Of a stretch of 9,241 nt of DNA, positions 1-6,810 are shown piece after piece. Both the position numbers and the translations under genes were made by a program. The notes beneath the pieces were generated by a model that saw nothing but the letters and a program-made list of their open reading frames with translations, searched no databases and was not told where the DNA came from. The DNA comes from Alphaproteobacteria bacterium (GTDB lineage Bacteria > Pseudomonadota > Alphaproteobacteria > RF32 > CAG-239), in contig JAHHRI010000046.1 of NCBI GenBank assembly GCA_020025875.1, positions 1 through 9,241 on the forward strand, given 5' to 3'. Numbering within the stretch: the stretch's first letter is position 1; every line of letters starts with the position of its first letter.

Positions 1-1055
1 TCAAAGATGTTAACAGAATTAGAGTTTTAGGAGGGGGAATCACTGCAAAATTGCGCCATTTTTGGGGATTAGATAAAAATCGTGATGAAAATAATTTGCA
101 TCATGCTTTAGATGCTACCGTTATCGCTTGTGCTTCCTTTAGCAATATTTACTATATCTGCGGTATTTTAAAAGAACTTGAAGAAAAAGGAGTTCGCCCT
201 AAAAAAGTACAGTTGTCTCCATGGAAAACATTCAGAGAAGATTTATATAATTCTTTACATAATGTAACAGTTTCCAAGCTGGTGAGAGCATCGGCAACCG
301 GACAAGCTCACAAACAGCCTAACAAAGAGAAAAAAGGAACCTTATCTATAAAAAGAGCAAATGCTCAAAATACAATTACAGTTGAATTAGCCTCTATGTT
401 TAGGTACGATGTTTATCATGATAATGATGGATATTACTGTGTTCCTATTTATGCAATAGATTTACACAGAAAAGATTTTAAACACATAGCAAAAAGAAAC
501 AAATTAAACTACGAGGCTGTAAAAGAAGATTTTGTTTTCAGCTTGTATAAAGACTCTTATGTAAAAGTTGTTAATGATAAAAACGAAACATTTGAAGGTT
601 ATATTGTTAAATTCAATGCTGTTACTGGGCAATTCTTATTAGAAAGTATCAATGGTGACTATCACTATGAAATAAATACAAGCACATTCAAACTCGGAGA
701 TTATCTTAAAATAAGAGGCAAATTTTTTCATATTATTAGCTTTAACACAGATACAAAAAAGTTAAGACTTATTTCTTCCGAAGATGATGAAGAGTTGTAC
801 ATAGATGCTGAAACAAAGGTAGGCACTGAAAAAGATACAGAATCTTATAAAACTGCCAAAACTTATATCAAGATGGATAAAGAGAAAGAAACATGCATAT
901 CAACCATAAAAAAATTCCAAAAATTTATAGTTGATCGCATAGGAAACTTAACCCTTGTAAAAAAAGAAACAGAACGTTTTTCAAATAAGTTAAAACCCAA
1001 CAATCAAAAACGAGCTGATAAAAAAGAAAAAAAATACAAACTAAAACAAGGATGA
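1..1055 (+). CDS. cas9: Cas9 C-terminal part, type II-C (5' end outside window)
   Basis: Cas9 is the RNA-guided DNA endonuclease of type II CRISPR systems. Only the last 350 codons are here; the frame is open from base 3, so the TTG at 51 is not the real start. The segment begins in RuvC-III: window residues 33-38 read HHALDA, matching the motif with catalytic His983 and Asp986 of S. pyogenes Cas9, so His34 and Asp37 should be metal-site residues. The preceding ITAKLRHFWGLDKNR is typical of small II-C Cas9s. Further on, the FRYDVY and YYCVPIYAIDL stretches and the late KKFQKFIVDRIGNL stretch resemble the WED/PAM-interacting region of Neisseria Cas9. Compared with that protein as I remember it, there is extra sequence before the KKFQKF block and a lysine-rich tail of about 30 residues. 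The PAM cannot be read from this. cas1 starts four bases after the stop, and the cas1 ribosome site lies in the last cas9 codons. Confidence 0.96.
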   Translation, partial: KDVNRIRVLGGGITAKLRHFWGLDKNRDENNLHHALDATVIACASFSNIYYICGILKELEEKGVRPKKVQLSPWKTFREDLYNSLHNVTVSKLVRASATGQAHKQPNKEKKGTLSIKRANAQNTITVELASMFRYDVYHDNDGYYCVPIYAIDLHRKDFKHIAKRNKLNYEAVKEDFVFSLYKDSYVKVVNDKNETFEGYIVKFNAVTGQFLLESINGDYHYEINTSTFKLGDYLKIRGKFFHIISFNTDTKKLRLISSEDDEELYIDAETKVGTEKDTESYKTAKTYIKMDKEKETCISTIKKFQKFIVDRIGNLTLVKKETERFSNKLKPNNQKRADKKEKKYKLKQG

Positions 1056-1059
1056 TATT

Positions 1060-1959
1060 ATGGGATGGCGGATTTTACAAATAACCAAACCTTGTAAATT
1101 ATCGGTAAAAAACCGCCAACTTGTCTGTGAAAACCACGAGGATAAATTAACATTACCCATAGAAGATATTTCGGTTATTGTGCTGGAAAATAAGCAAATT
1201 ATATTCAGCAATGCTTTGTTGTCTGAATTGGCTGATAGCGATATTGTTTTGTTTTCTTGTGATTTTTCGCATATACCATCGGGCTGCTTTGCTCCGTTTC
1301 ATGATCATTCCCGTTATGCCGAAGTTGCATGGGCTCAAGCGGAAACATCTGAGCCGTTGAAAAAAAGAATTTGGCAAGAAATTGTTAAAGCCAAAATTTA
1401 TAATCAAGCTTCTTGTTTGAAATTTTTTAATCGCCAGCATCATCAAAAGCTTTTAGAGATAGCAAAGCTGGTTCAGTCCGGTGATGCTAAAAATTCTGAA
1501 GCTTTTGCTGCAAATATTTATTGGAAAGATCTGTTTGCCGATTTTAATCGTCATAACGAGTTTGATATAAGAAATTCGGCATTAAATTATGGATATGCCG
1601 TTATTCGTGGCTGCATGGCACGTTCCGTTGTGGGAGCTGGTTTATTACCCTGTTTTGGCGTTCACCACGCAAACAAATTAAATGCTTTTAATTTGGTCGA
1701 TGACCTTATGGAGCCTTTTCGCCCTTTTGTTGATTTTCAAGTGAATAAATTAAATATTTCAAATCTGGAAGAATTAGATTCTCAAACAAAAAACAAATTA
1801 GTCGAGATATTAACGCAAAACTGTTCTGTGAATAATGAAGAGGTTACTTTGCTCAGAGCTTGTGATATATTGGCCTTGAGTGTTGCTAAAACGATAAAAA
1901 ACAAGAACATAAGGTACTTACAGTTGCCATTTTTAAAAAAATTACCACTTTTTGAATAA
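1060..1959 (+). CDS. cas1: Cas1, CRISPR adaptation integrase (type II)
   Basis: Cas1 forms the Cas1-Cas2 complex that integrates new spacers at a repeat. The 299-residue product is of normal type II length. The expected metal ligands are visible: Glu147 (in NSEAFAANIYW), the His202-His203 pair (in GVHHANKLNAF) and Glu218 (in DDLMEPFRP). The LNYGYAVIRGCMARSVVGAGLLP helix between them is the usual Cas1 core. The N-terminus MGWRILQITKPCKLSVKN is typical of II-C Cas1 and supports the ATG at 1060. AAGGA at 1048-1052 is a ribosome site seven bases before it. The gene sits four bases after cas9 and twelve before cas2, so the three are surely one transcript and may be translationally coupled. No residue needed for catalysis is missing, so adaptation is probably intact. 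Confidence 0.98.
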   Translation: MGWRILQITKPCKLSVKNRQLVCENHEDKLTLPIEDISVIVLENKQIIFSNALLSELADSDIVLFSCDFSHIPSGCFAPFHDHSRYAEVAWAQAETSEPLKKRIWQEIVKAKIYNQASCLKFFNRQHHQKLLEIAKLVQSGDAKNSEAFAANIYWKDLFADFNRHNEFDIRNSALNYGYAVIRGCMARSVVGAGLLPCFGVHHANKLNAFNLVDDLMEPFRPFVDFQVNKLNISNLEELDSQTKNKLVEILTQNCSVNNEEVTLLRACDILALSVAKTIKNKNIRYLQLPFLKKLPLFE

Positions 1960-1971
1960 GGTTGTGGATAA

Positions 1972-2301
1972 ATGGCTGCCGGAGGAGAAAGATATATGAG
2001 GATGATTGTATTTTTTGACCTTCCAACGCTGACAAAAACAGATAGAAAAAATGCGAGTCGCTTTAGGAATTTCCTTATAAAAGATGGGTATATTATGCTT
2101 CAGCTATCGGTGTATTCAAGAATTTGCAAAGGACAAGATGATGTGGAAAAGCATATAAAACGTCTTAAGTCCTTGATTCCTAAGGAAGGAAGTGTTAGAC
2201 TTCTAACTGTAACAGAAAAACAATATGCCTCAATGGAGGTGCTTGTCGGAAGCTTAAAAAAAGAGGAAAGTATTGGTGAAAAACAGCTTTTATTGTTCTG
2301 A
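1972..2301 (+). CDS. cas2: Cas2, CRISPR adaptation protein (type II)
   Basis: Cas2 is the small ferredoxin-fold dimer that bridges two Cas1 dimers during spacer integration. The product has 109 residues, with the first beta strand MRMIVFFDLP holding the conserved Asp16. It continues with FRNFLIKDGYIMLQLSVYSRIC and GSVRLLTVTEKQYASMEVLVG, all typical of type II Cas2, and ends in QLLLF. The start is a choice. The ATG at 1972 gives MAAGGERYMRMIV, and the RYMRMI stretch matches the N-terminus of S. pyogenes Cas2 (MSYRYMRMI), so I prefer it. The in-frame ATG at 1996 has a better ribosome site (GGAGGA at 1981-1986) and would give 101 residues. This is the last gene of the cas operon; the array begins 56 bases after its stop codon, transcribed towards it. 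Confidence 0.97.
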   Translation: MAAGGERYMRMIVFFDLPTLTKTDRKNASRFRNFLIKDGYIMLQLSVYSRICKGQDDVEKHIKRLKSLIPKEGSVRLLTVTEKQYASMEVLVGSLKKEESIGEKQLLLF

Positions 2302-2310
2302 AATTTTAGC

Positions 2311-2352
2311 AAAAAACACAATAACCTGTTGGAAAAACAACAGGTTATTGTG
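2311..2352 (-). terminator. Intrinsic terminator of the CRISPR array (- strand)
   Basis: A perfect 14-bp stem (2317-2330 with 2339-2352) closes an eight-base loop at 2331-2338. The six A at 2311-2316 give a U-run directly after the hairpin on the - strand, while the + strand has no T-run after it. It therefore ends transcripts coming from the array and keeps them out of cas2. It may also slow + strand transcription leaving cas2. Confidence 0.85.
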
Positions 2353-2357
2353 AATCT

Positions 2358-2564
2358 ATTATAGCATATCTGATTTGGAAAGGAAGCTATAACTGCTCCG
2401 CCAAACAACCGATCGGCAATCCTATTATAGCATATCTGATTTGGAAAGGAAGCTATAACTTATTTTTGACGAGATCGTTATGAACAACGATTATAGCATA
2501 TCTGATTTGGAAAGGAAGCTATAACTGAAAACTCACAACGTAAGTACATTATAGCATTATAGCA
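2358..2564 (-). promoter_or_regulatory. crRNA promoters inside each repeat (extended -10)
   Basis: On the - strand each repeat ends in TGCTATAAT, a perfect extended -10 element (TGN-TATAAT). The + strand positions are 2358-2366, 2424-2432, 2490-2498 and 2556-2564. No good -35 box is seen, which extended -10 promoters do not need. Initiation about seven bases past the element would fall inside the spacer and leave about 24 guide bases. This arrangement is known from Neisseria meningitidis II-C, where each repeat carries a promoter and crRNA 5' ends need no processing. The copy in the cas2-proximal repeat would fire straight into the terminator at 2311-2352. A fifth copy at 2548-2556 lies inside spacer 3. 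Confidence 0.75.
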
Positions 2565-2591
2565 TATCTGATTTGGAAAGGAAGTTGTAAT
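2358..2591 (-). CRISPR. Type II-C CRISPR array, 4 repeats and 3 spacers
   Basis: Repeats of 36 bp lie at 2358-2393, 2424-2459, 2490-2525 and 2556-2591. The first three are identical. Spacers at 2394-2423, 2460-2489 and 2526-2555 are each exactly 30 bp, the usual 36/30 geometry of II-C arrays. On the - strand the repeat starts GTTATAGCTTCC and ends TATGCTATAAT, like the Neisseria meningitidis repeat (GTTGTAGCTCCC ... TGCTACAAT), so crRNAs are read from the - strand, against the cas genes. Read that way, the 2556-2591 repeat comes first; it differs from the others at three positions, all in its crRNA-sense 5' half. The array is unusually short although the adaptation genes look intact. Spacer targets cannot be judged here. 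The array begins 56 bases from the cas2 stop and ends 91 bases from the uvrA stop. Confidence 0.97.
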
Positions 2592-2624
2592 GGCTTGCCG
2601 ATTAAAGGCAACTATACCTTTTTT
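2556..2624 (+). ncRNA. Candidate tracrRNA with anti-repeat in the terminal repeat
   Basis: A tracrRNA pairs with the crRNA repeat and holds it in Cas9. Read on the + strand, the terminal repeat (2556-2591) is complementary to the crRNA repeat. Its three differences (C to T at 2585, A to G at 2587, C to T at 2591) all turn a Watson-Crick pair into a G-U wobble, so pairing is kept. The final AAT, giving a wobble with the first G of the repeat, is also how anti-repeats end in S. pyogenes, C. jejuni and N. meningitidis. Next come a 5-bp stem (TTGCC 2595-2599, GGCAA 2607-2611), an overlapping alternative stem (AAAGG 2604-2608, CCTTT 2617-2621) and a six-T run at 2619-2624. Against it: the tail is short, the terminator hairpin is weak, no clear + strand promoter is seen, and the tracrRNA could lie upstream of cas9 outside the window. 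Confidence 0.38.
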
Positions 2625-2682
2625 GTTGATCCGGATGGCTTGCAAGATTGATGAGGCAGCATGGCTTAAGGTCAAAAGACTT

Positions 2683-5496
2683 TTACAATTTTGCTTGTAG
2701 GTATTTGGCGGTATAACTTACTTTTGATTTTGCGACTTCTTCAGGCGTGCCTTGGGCAACGATTCGTCCGCCGCCGTCACCTCCTTCCGGACCTAAATCA
2801 ATGAGATGGTCTGCCACTTTTATAACATCTAGGTTATGTTCGATAACAATGACCGTATTCCCCTGATCAACCAACGTTTGCAGCACTTTGAGCAAACGGT
2901 TGATATCTTCAAAATGTAGTCCGGTTGTCGGCTCATCGAGAATATAAAGCGTTTTGCCTGTGGCACGTTTGGAAAGTTCTTTGGAGAGTTTTATTCTCTG
3001 CGCCTCACCGCCGGAAAGGGTGGTTGCCGATTGGCCCAGACGGATATAGCCCAAACCTACCTTGCGGAGAAATTCCAAGCGATTTTTAATAGAAGGAATA
3101 GACGCAAAGAAATCAAAAGCCTCGTCAACCGTCATCTCCAAGACATCGGCAATTGATTTATTTTTGTATTTAACTTCCAAAGTTTCTCGGTTAAAGCGCT
3201 TGCCTTTGCAAACATCGCAAGCGACATAAACATCAGGCAGAAAATGCATTTCGATTTTTGTGACACCGTCACCTTTGCAAGCCTCGCAGCGTCCGCCGGC
3301 CACATTAAAAGAAAATCTGCCGGCATTGTAGCCGCGCGCTTTGGCTTCCGGCAGTCCGGCAAACCAGTCGCGTATATAGGTAAACAAACCGCTGTAGGTT
3401 GCAGGGTTGGAGCGTGGTGTGCGCCCGATCGGCGACTGATCAATATCAATGACTTTGTCAATATTTTCCAGCCCGCTCAGTTTGTCGTAGATGCCGGCAG
3501 GCTCGCGGCTGTTGTTTAATTCTCGGTTGACGGCCTTAAACAGGGTTTCGAGAATCAGCGAGGATTTGCCGCCGCCGGAAACACCGGTAACGCAGGTCAT
3601 GGTACCAAGCGGAATTTTCAGATCCACATTTTTAAGGTTGTTGGTTTTGACACCGCTGAGAGTGATAAATTTGCCGTTTCCTTGGCGTCGTTTATGGGGA
3701 ATGGCAATTTCTTTTTTTCCGGTAAGATATTGGGCGGTCAGGCTTTCGGCATTTTTCAGAACTTCGGCAACCGTTCCTTTGGCAACGATCTGTCCGCCTT
3801 GTTCTCCGGCGGCAGGTCCCATGTCAACCAGATAATCTGCCGCACGGATAGCGTCTTCGTCATGTTCGACCACAATCACGGTATTGCCGATATCGCGAAG
3901 TCGGGTTAACGTTTCGAGCAGACGGTCATTGTCACGCTGGTGCAAGCCGATTGACGGTTCGTCAAGAACATACATGACGCCGGTCAAGCCCGAACCGATC
4001 TGCGACGCCAGCCGAATACGTTGCGCTTCTCCGCCGGATAAAGTTCCGGATTGTCGGGAGAGCGACAGATACTCCAGTCCGACATTATTTAAAAAGTTTA
4101 GCCGATCCGTTATTTCTTTTAAAATCTTGTGGGCAATTTCGCGTTTTTGCGGACTAAGCAAATCTTCTGCCTGCGTAAACCATCGGAGAGCCTGTTTGAT
4201 GGACATGGCGGAAACATCCATAATGTCAAGAGCCCCGATTTTAATCGCCAGTGCTTCCGGTTTTAAGCGTTTGCCGCCGCAGTGTTCGCAAGTTGCGGCA
4301 GATTGATATTGCGCAAATTCGTCTCGGGTGGCAGCCGATTCCGTTTCCATAAAGCGACGTTGCAGATTATTAATGACTCCCTCAAACGGCTTGTTGGTGG
4401 TAAAGCGGGAATAAGCCATGGGTACAGGGTCTGTTCCCGAACCGTACAAAATAACATTTCGGGCTTTTTCCGGCAGCTCTTTCCATGGGGTTTTCATCGA
4501 GATACCGAGATATAGACAAAGCGATTCCAAAGTGTCGCCGTAAAAACTGTGCTTGCGGCTGTACCATGGCAAAATGGCGCCTTGCGCGATAGATAGATTT
4601 TCATTAGGCACAACCAAACAAGGATCCATATACAGCCGTGCGCCGATACCGTCACAATGAGGACAGGCGCCATATGGATTATTGAAGGAAAACAGCCTCG
4701 GTTCTATTTCTTCAATTGTAAAACCGCTGACCGGACAAGCAAATTTGGCAGAAAAGCTGATACGCTTTCCGGAAGATATATCTTCGGCAAACATAAGACC
4801 GTCGTTAAGCTTAAGCGCCGTTTCCGTAGATTGTGCCAAGCGGTTTTCCAATCCGGCTTTTATCACCAATCTGTCTACCACCACTTCAATATCGTGCTTT
4901 TGGTTTTTGTTTAAGTTCGGCAGTTCGTCTATGCCATAGACCTTGCCGTCGATTTTTAAACGCTGATAACCTTGCCGCTGCAAATTTTCAAATTCTTTTT
5001 TAAATTCTCCTTTTTTGCCGCGAGCGATTGGCGCCAGCAGCAAAATTTTGCTGCCCTCGGGCAGAGAGGCAATGCGATCGACCATCTGTGACACTGTTTG
5101 CGATTCGATCGGCAAACCCGTTGCCGGAGAATAAGGGGTGCCGGCTCTCGCCCACAACAGACGCATATAGTCATAAATTTCAGTAACCGTTCCGACGGTT
5201 GAACGCGGATTGTGAGAAGTGGTCTTTTGTTCGATTGAAATGGCAGGGGATAGCCCTTCGATTGAATCGACATCGGGTTTTTTCATCAGTTCGAGAAATT
5301 GTCGGGCATAGGATGAAAGGCTTTCGACATAGCGGCGCTGTCCTTCCGCATAGACGGTATCGAAAGCCAAAGACGATTTGCCCGATCCGGACAATCCGGT
5401 GATGACCGTTAACTTGTTTTTGGGGATACTGATGTCAATATCTTTCAAGTTGTGTTCGCGCGCGCCTCTGATTTCGATAAAATTGTGTTCTGCCAT
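2683..5496 (-). CDS. uvrA: UvrA, nucleotide excision repair damage-recognition ATPase
   Basis: UvrA scans DNA for bulky lesions with UvrB and loads UvrB for UvrC incision. The product has 937 residues, close to E. coli UvrA. It holds two ABC modules: Walker A at 34-42 (GLSGSGKSS) and 638-646 (GVSGGGKSS), signatures LSGGEAQRI at 486-494 and 827-835, and Walker B with LDEP at 511-514 and 853-856. Zinc-site cysteines are visible at 254, 278, 281, 403 and 406, and in the C-terminal finger at 737, 740, 760 and 763. The ATG at 5496 is preferred: its product begins MAEHNFIEIRGAREHNL, like other UvrAs, and GGAG lies seven bases upstream. An upstream in-frame ATG at 5586 would add 30 residues unlike UvrA. 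The gene points at the CRISPR array, with no clear terminator in between. Confidence 0.98.
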   Translation of the reverse strand: MAEHNFIEIRGAREHNLKDIDISIPKNKLTVITGLSGSGKSSLAFDTVYAEGQRRYVESLSSYARQFLELMKKPDVDSIEGLSPAISIEQKTTSHNPRSTVGTVTEIYDYMRLLWARAGTPYSPATGLPIESQTVSQMVDRIASLPEGSKILLLAPIARGKKGEFKKEFENLQRQGYQRLKIDGKVYGIDELPNLNKNQKHDIEVVVDRLVIKAGLENRLAQSTETALKLNDGLMFAEDISSGKRISFSAKFACPVSGFTIEEIEPRLFSFNNPYGACPHCDGIGARLYMDPCLVVPNENLSIAQGAILPWYSRKHSFYGDTLESLCLYLGISMKTPWKELPEKARNVILYGSGTDPVPMAYSRFTTNKPFEGVINNLQRRFMETESAATRDEFAQYQSAATCEHCGGKRLKPEALAIKIGALDIMDVSAMSIKQALRWFTQAEDLLSPQKREIAHKILKEITDRLNFLNNVGLEYLSLSRQSGTLSGGEAQRIRLASQIGSGLTGVMYVLDEPSIGLHQRDNDRLLETLTRLRDIGNTVIVVEHDEDAIRAADYLVDMGPAAGEQGGQIVAKGTVAEVLKNAESLTAQYLTGKKEIAIPHKRRQGNGKFITLSGVKTNNLKNVDLKIPLGTMTCVTGVSGGGKSSLILETLFKAVNRELNNSREPAGIYDKLSGLENIDKVIDIDQSPIGRTPRSNPATYSGLFTYIRDWFAGLPEAKARGYNAGRFSFNVAGGRCEACKGDGVTKIEMHFLPDVYVACDVCKGKRFNRETLEVKYKNKSIADVLEMTVDEAFDFFASIPSIKNRLEFLRKVGLGYIRLGQSATTLSGGEAQRIKLSKELSKRATGKTLYILDEPTTGLHFEDINRLLKVLQTLVDQGNTVIVIEHNLDVIKVADHLIDLGPEGGDGGGRIVAQGTPEEVAKSKVSYTAKYLQAKL

Positions 5497-5515
5497 CTTT
5501 TTTCTCCAGCCTGAC

Positions 5516-5545
5516 AATATAAACGCGAAAGAACAAAAAGGCAAC
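5516..5545 (-). promoter_or_regulatory. uvrA promoter with LexA-like box
   Basis: On the - strand TTGCCT (5544-5539) and TATATT (5521-5516) are spaced by exactly 17 bases, with the start of transcription expected near 5509, about 13 bases before the uvrA ATG. Overlapping the -35 box is GTTG-N7-GTTC (5545-5531). The alphaproteobacterial LexA box is GTTC-N7-GTTC, so this is one mismatch away. uvrA is commonly SOS-controlled. The promoter is fairly well supported; the operator is an inference. Confidence 0.5.
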
Positions 5546-5685
5546 AAAAAAGCTTGCCGAGAGGCGTTTGCCAAGGGGGGAGCCATGCAATATTTATGTC
5601 AATAAATAGCTATCTGTGCTTGCGAAAAGGCAGATAATGATGTAAATTGGCACTAATTTTTTCTTATAAATTTTAGAAGATTGTC

Positions 5686-6804
5686 ATGGTTAATTATAAA
5701 TATGCCTGTTTGTCTGCCGTATGTTGGTTGGTTTCATTTGCCGCCCGCGCCGATATAAATGTGGCCATCATTACGCCGACCGGCGGAGCTTACAAATATT
5801 ATAGCGAAGAACTGATCAACGGCGCCAAGGTGGCGGTGGATGAGATCAACGAAAACGGCGGCCTCAACGGAAAGAAAATTAATTTGGTGCAAATTGACGA
5901 TCCTTGTGACGATACTCTTTCGCTGACCACTGCACAGATGATTGCCGTCAACCGTTCGGAAGAAGACAAAATGTATTTGGTGCTGGGACCACAGTGCGCC
6001 AATCAAACGGAAAATATTGCCCATGTCTTTGCCGAAGCAAAAATTTTCCAGATTCACCCTACCGGCAGCAGTCGCGCTTTGTATCAGAAAGCGCAGCGGG
6101 GGCCGGTGGAGATGGTCGGCTATTCCGAGCAACAAGCCGTTGATTTTTTTCGCTATTATGCCGCTAATCATGCCGAGCGCAAATTGGCGGTCGTTTATGA
6201 CGGCAGCAATCCGGAAATGACGGGCATTGCCAAAGAAATACAACAGCATTTTGCCAAGGCGGGAATGGGCGAAAAATTGACGGCGTTTGCTCTGGAAGCC
6301 TTTAAGGGCGATGCCCGTCGGATAGCCAGAGCCGTTAAGGCCGGCGGAGCCGGTGCGCTGTTTATGATGGGCGGCGCCGAGCTGACGACGGAAACGGCGC
6401 GATTGCTCAAAGCGGACGATTCGCAATTTGTGATATTTGTTAATCGTTACTTCAGCGGTCACAAATTTATCCGCAAAATGGAAAACCATGCCGAAGGAAC
6501 ATATGTGTTGTCGCTGCCTTCGCTGAGCAACAATCCCGATTTTGCCGAAGATTTGGTTAAGCTGCGTTTATGGGGGATTGAACCGAACGGGTTGATGGCC
6601 TACGGTTATCTGTCTGTCAAAATGTGGGAGAAATTGGCAAAACAGGCAGACGGCTTCAAGTATGAAGATTTGCAAAAAATGATGAACAAGCAGTTGATCC
6701 GCACGGGCTGGGGAACGGTCGTTTATACCAACGGCGTGCCTGACCGCTCACTTAAATATGCCATTTATCGTTTTGAGAACGGAGAATATACACAAGTCTA
6801 CTGA
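5686..6804 (+). CDS. Periplasmic LivJ-type ABC substrate-binding protein (orphan)
   Basis: This is a type I periplasmic binding protein of the branched-chain amino acid (LivJ/LivK) family; the true ligand is unknown. The 372-residue product starts with a signal peptide (Lys5, hydrophobic core about 7-19, likely cleavage after ARA at 20-22). The mature part opens INVAIITPTGG, followed by INGAKVAVDEINENGGLNGKKI, the usual first lobe. Cys74 (DDPCDD) and Cys104 (GPQCANQT) match the disulfide pair of LivJ (DDACD and GHLCSSST). The ligand loop reads IHPTGSSRAL where LivJ has ISPGATNPEL, so the specificity may differ. No permease or ATPase gene is adjacent, so it must use a transporter encoded elsewhere or act as a sensor partner. 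The ribosome site is weak (AGAAG at 5675-5679). A possible promoter is TTGCGA at 5620 and TAAATT at 5643. It separates uvrA from ssb. Confidence 0.9.
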   Translation: MVNYKYACLSAVCWLVSFAARADINVAIITPTGGAYKYYSEELINGAKVAVDEINENGGLNGKKINLVQIDDPCDDTLSLTTAQMIAVNRSEEDKMYLVLGPQCANQTENIAHVFAEAKIFQIHPTGSSRALYQKAQRGPVEMVGYSEQQAVDFFRYYAANHAERKLAVVYDGSNPEMTGIAKEIQQHFAKAGMGEKLTAFALEAFKGDARRIARAVKAGGAGALFMMGGAELTTETARLLKADDSQFVIFVNRYFSGHKFIRKMENHAEGTYVLSLPSLSNNPDFAEDLVKLRLWGIEPNGLMAYGYLSVKMWEKLAKQADGFKYEDLQKMMNKQLIRTGWGTVVYTNGVPDRSLKYAIYRFENGEYTQVY

Positions 6805-6810
6805 TTTTTC

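Noticed and set aside
2100..2408. Minus-strand open frame over the end of cas2 and first repeat
   Set aside because: It is the shadow of cas2 plus repeat sequence; cas2 is clearly the real gene.
2478..2675. Minus-strand open frame across the array
   Set aside because: It is built of translated CRISPR repeats (the SFPNQICYN stretch recurs each repeat) and has no ribosome site.
5106..5115. Ten-base match between spacer 1 and uvrA
   Set aside because: Far too short for a protospacer; expected by chance.
5497..5586. N-terminal extension of UvrA from the ATG at 5586
   Set aside because: The added residues are unlike UvrA, and the promoter at 5516-5545 would lie inside the coding region.
5734..6489. 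251-residue minus-strand open frame
   Set aside because: It lies fully opposite the binding-protein gene, whose sequence and disulfide pair match a known family.
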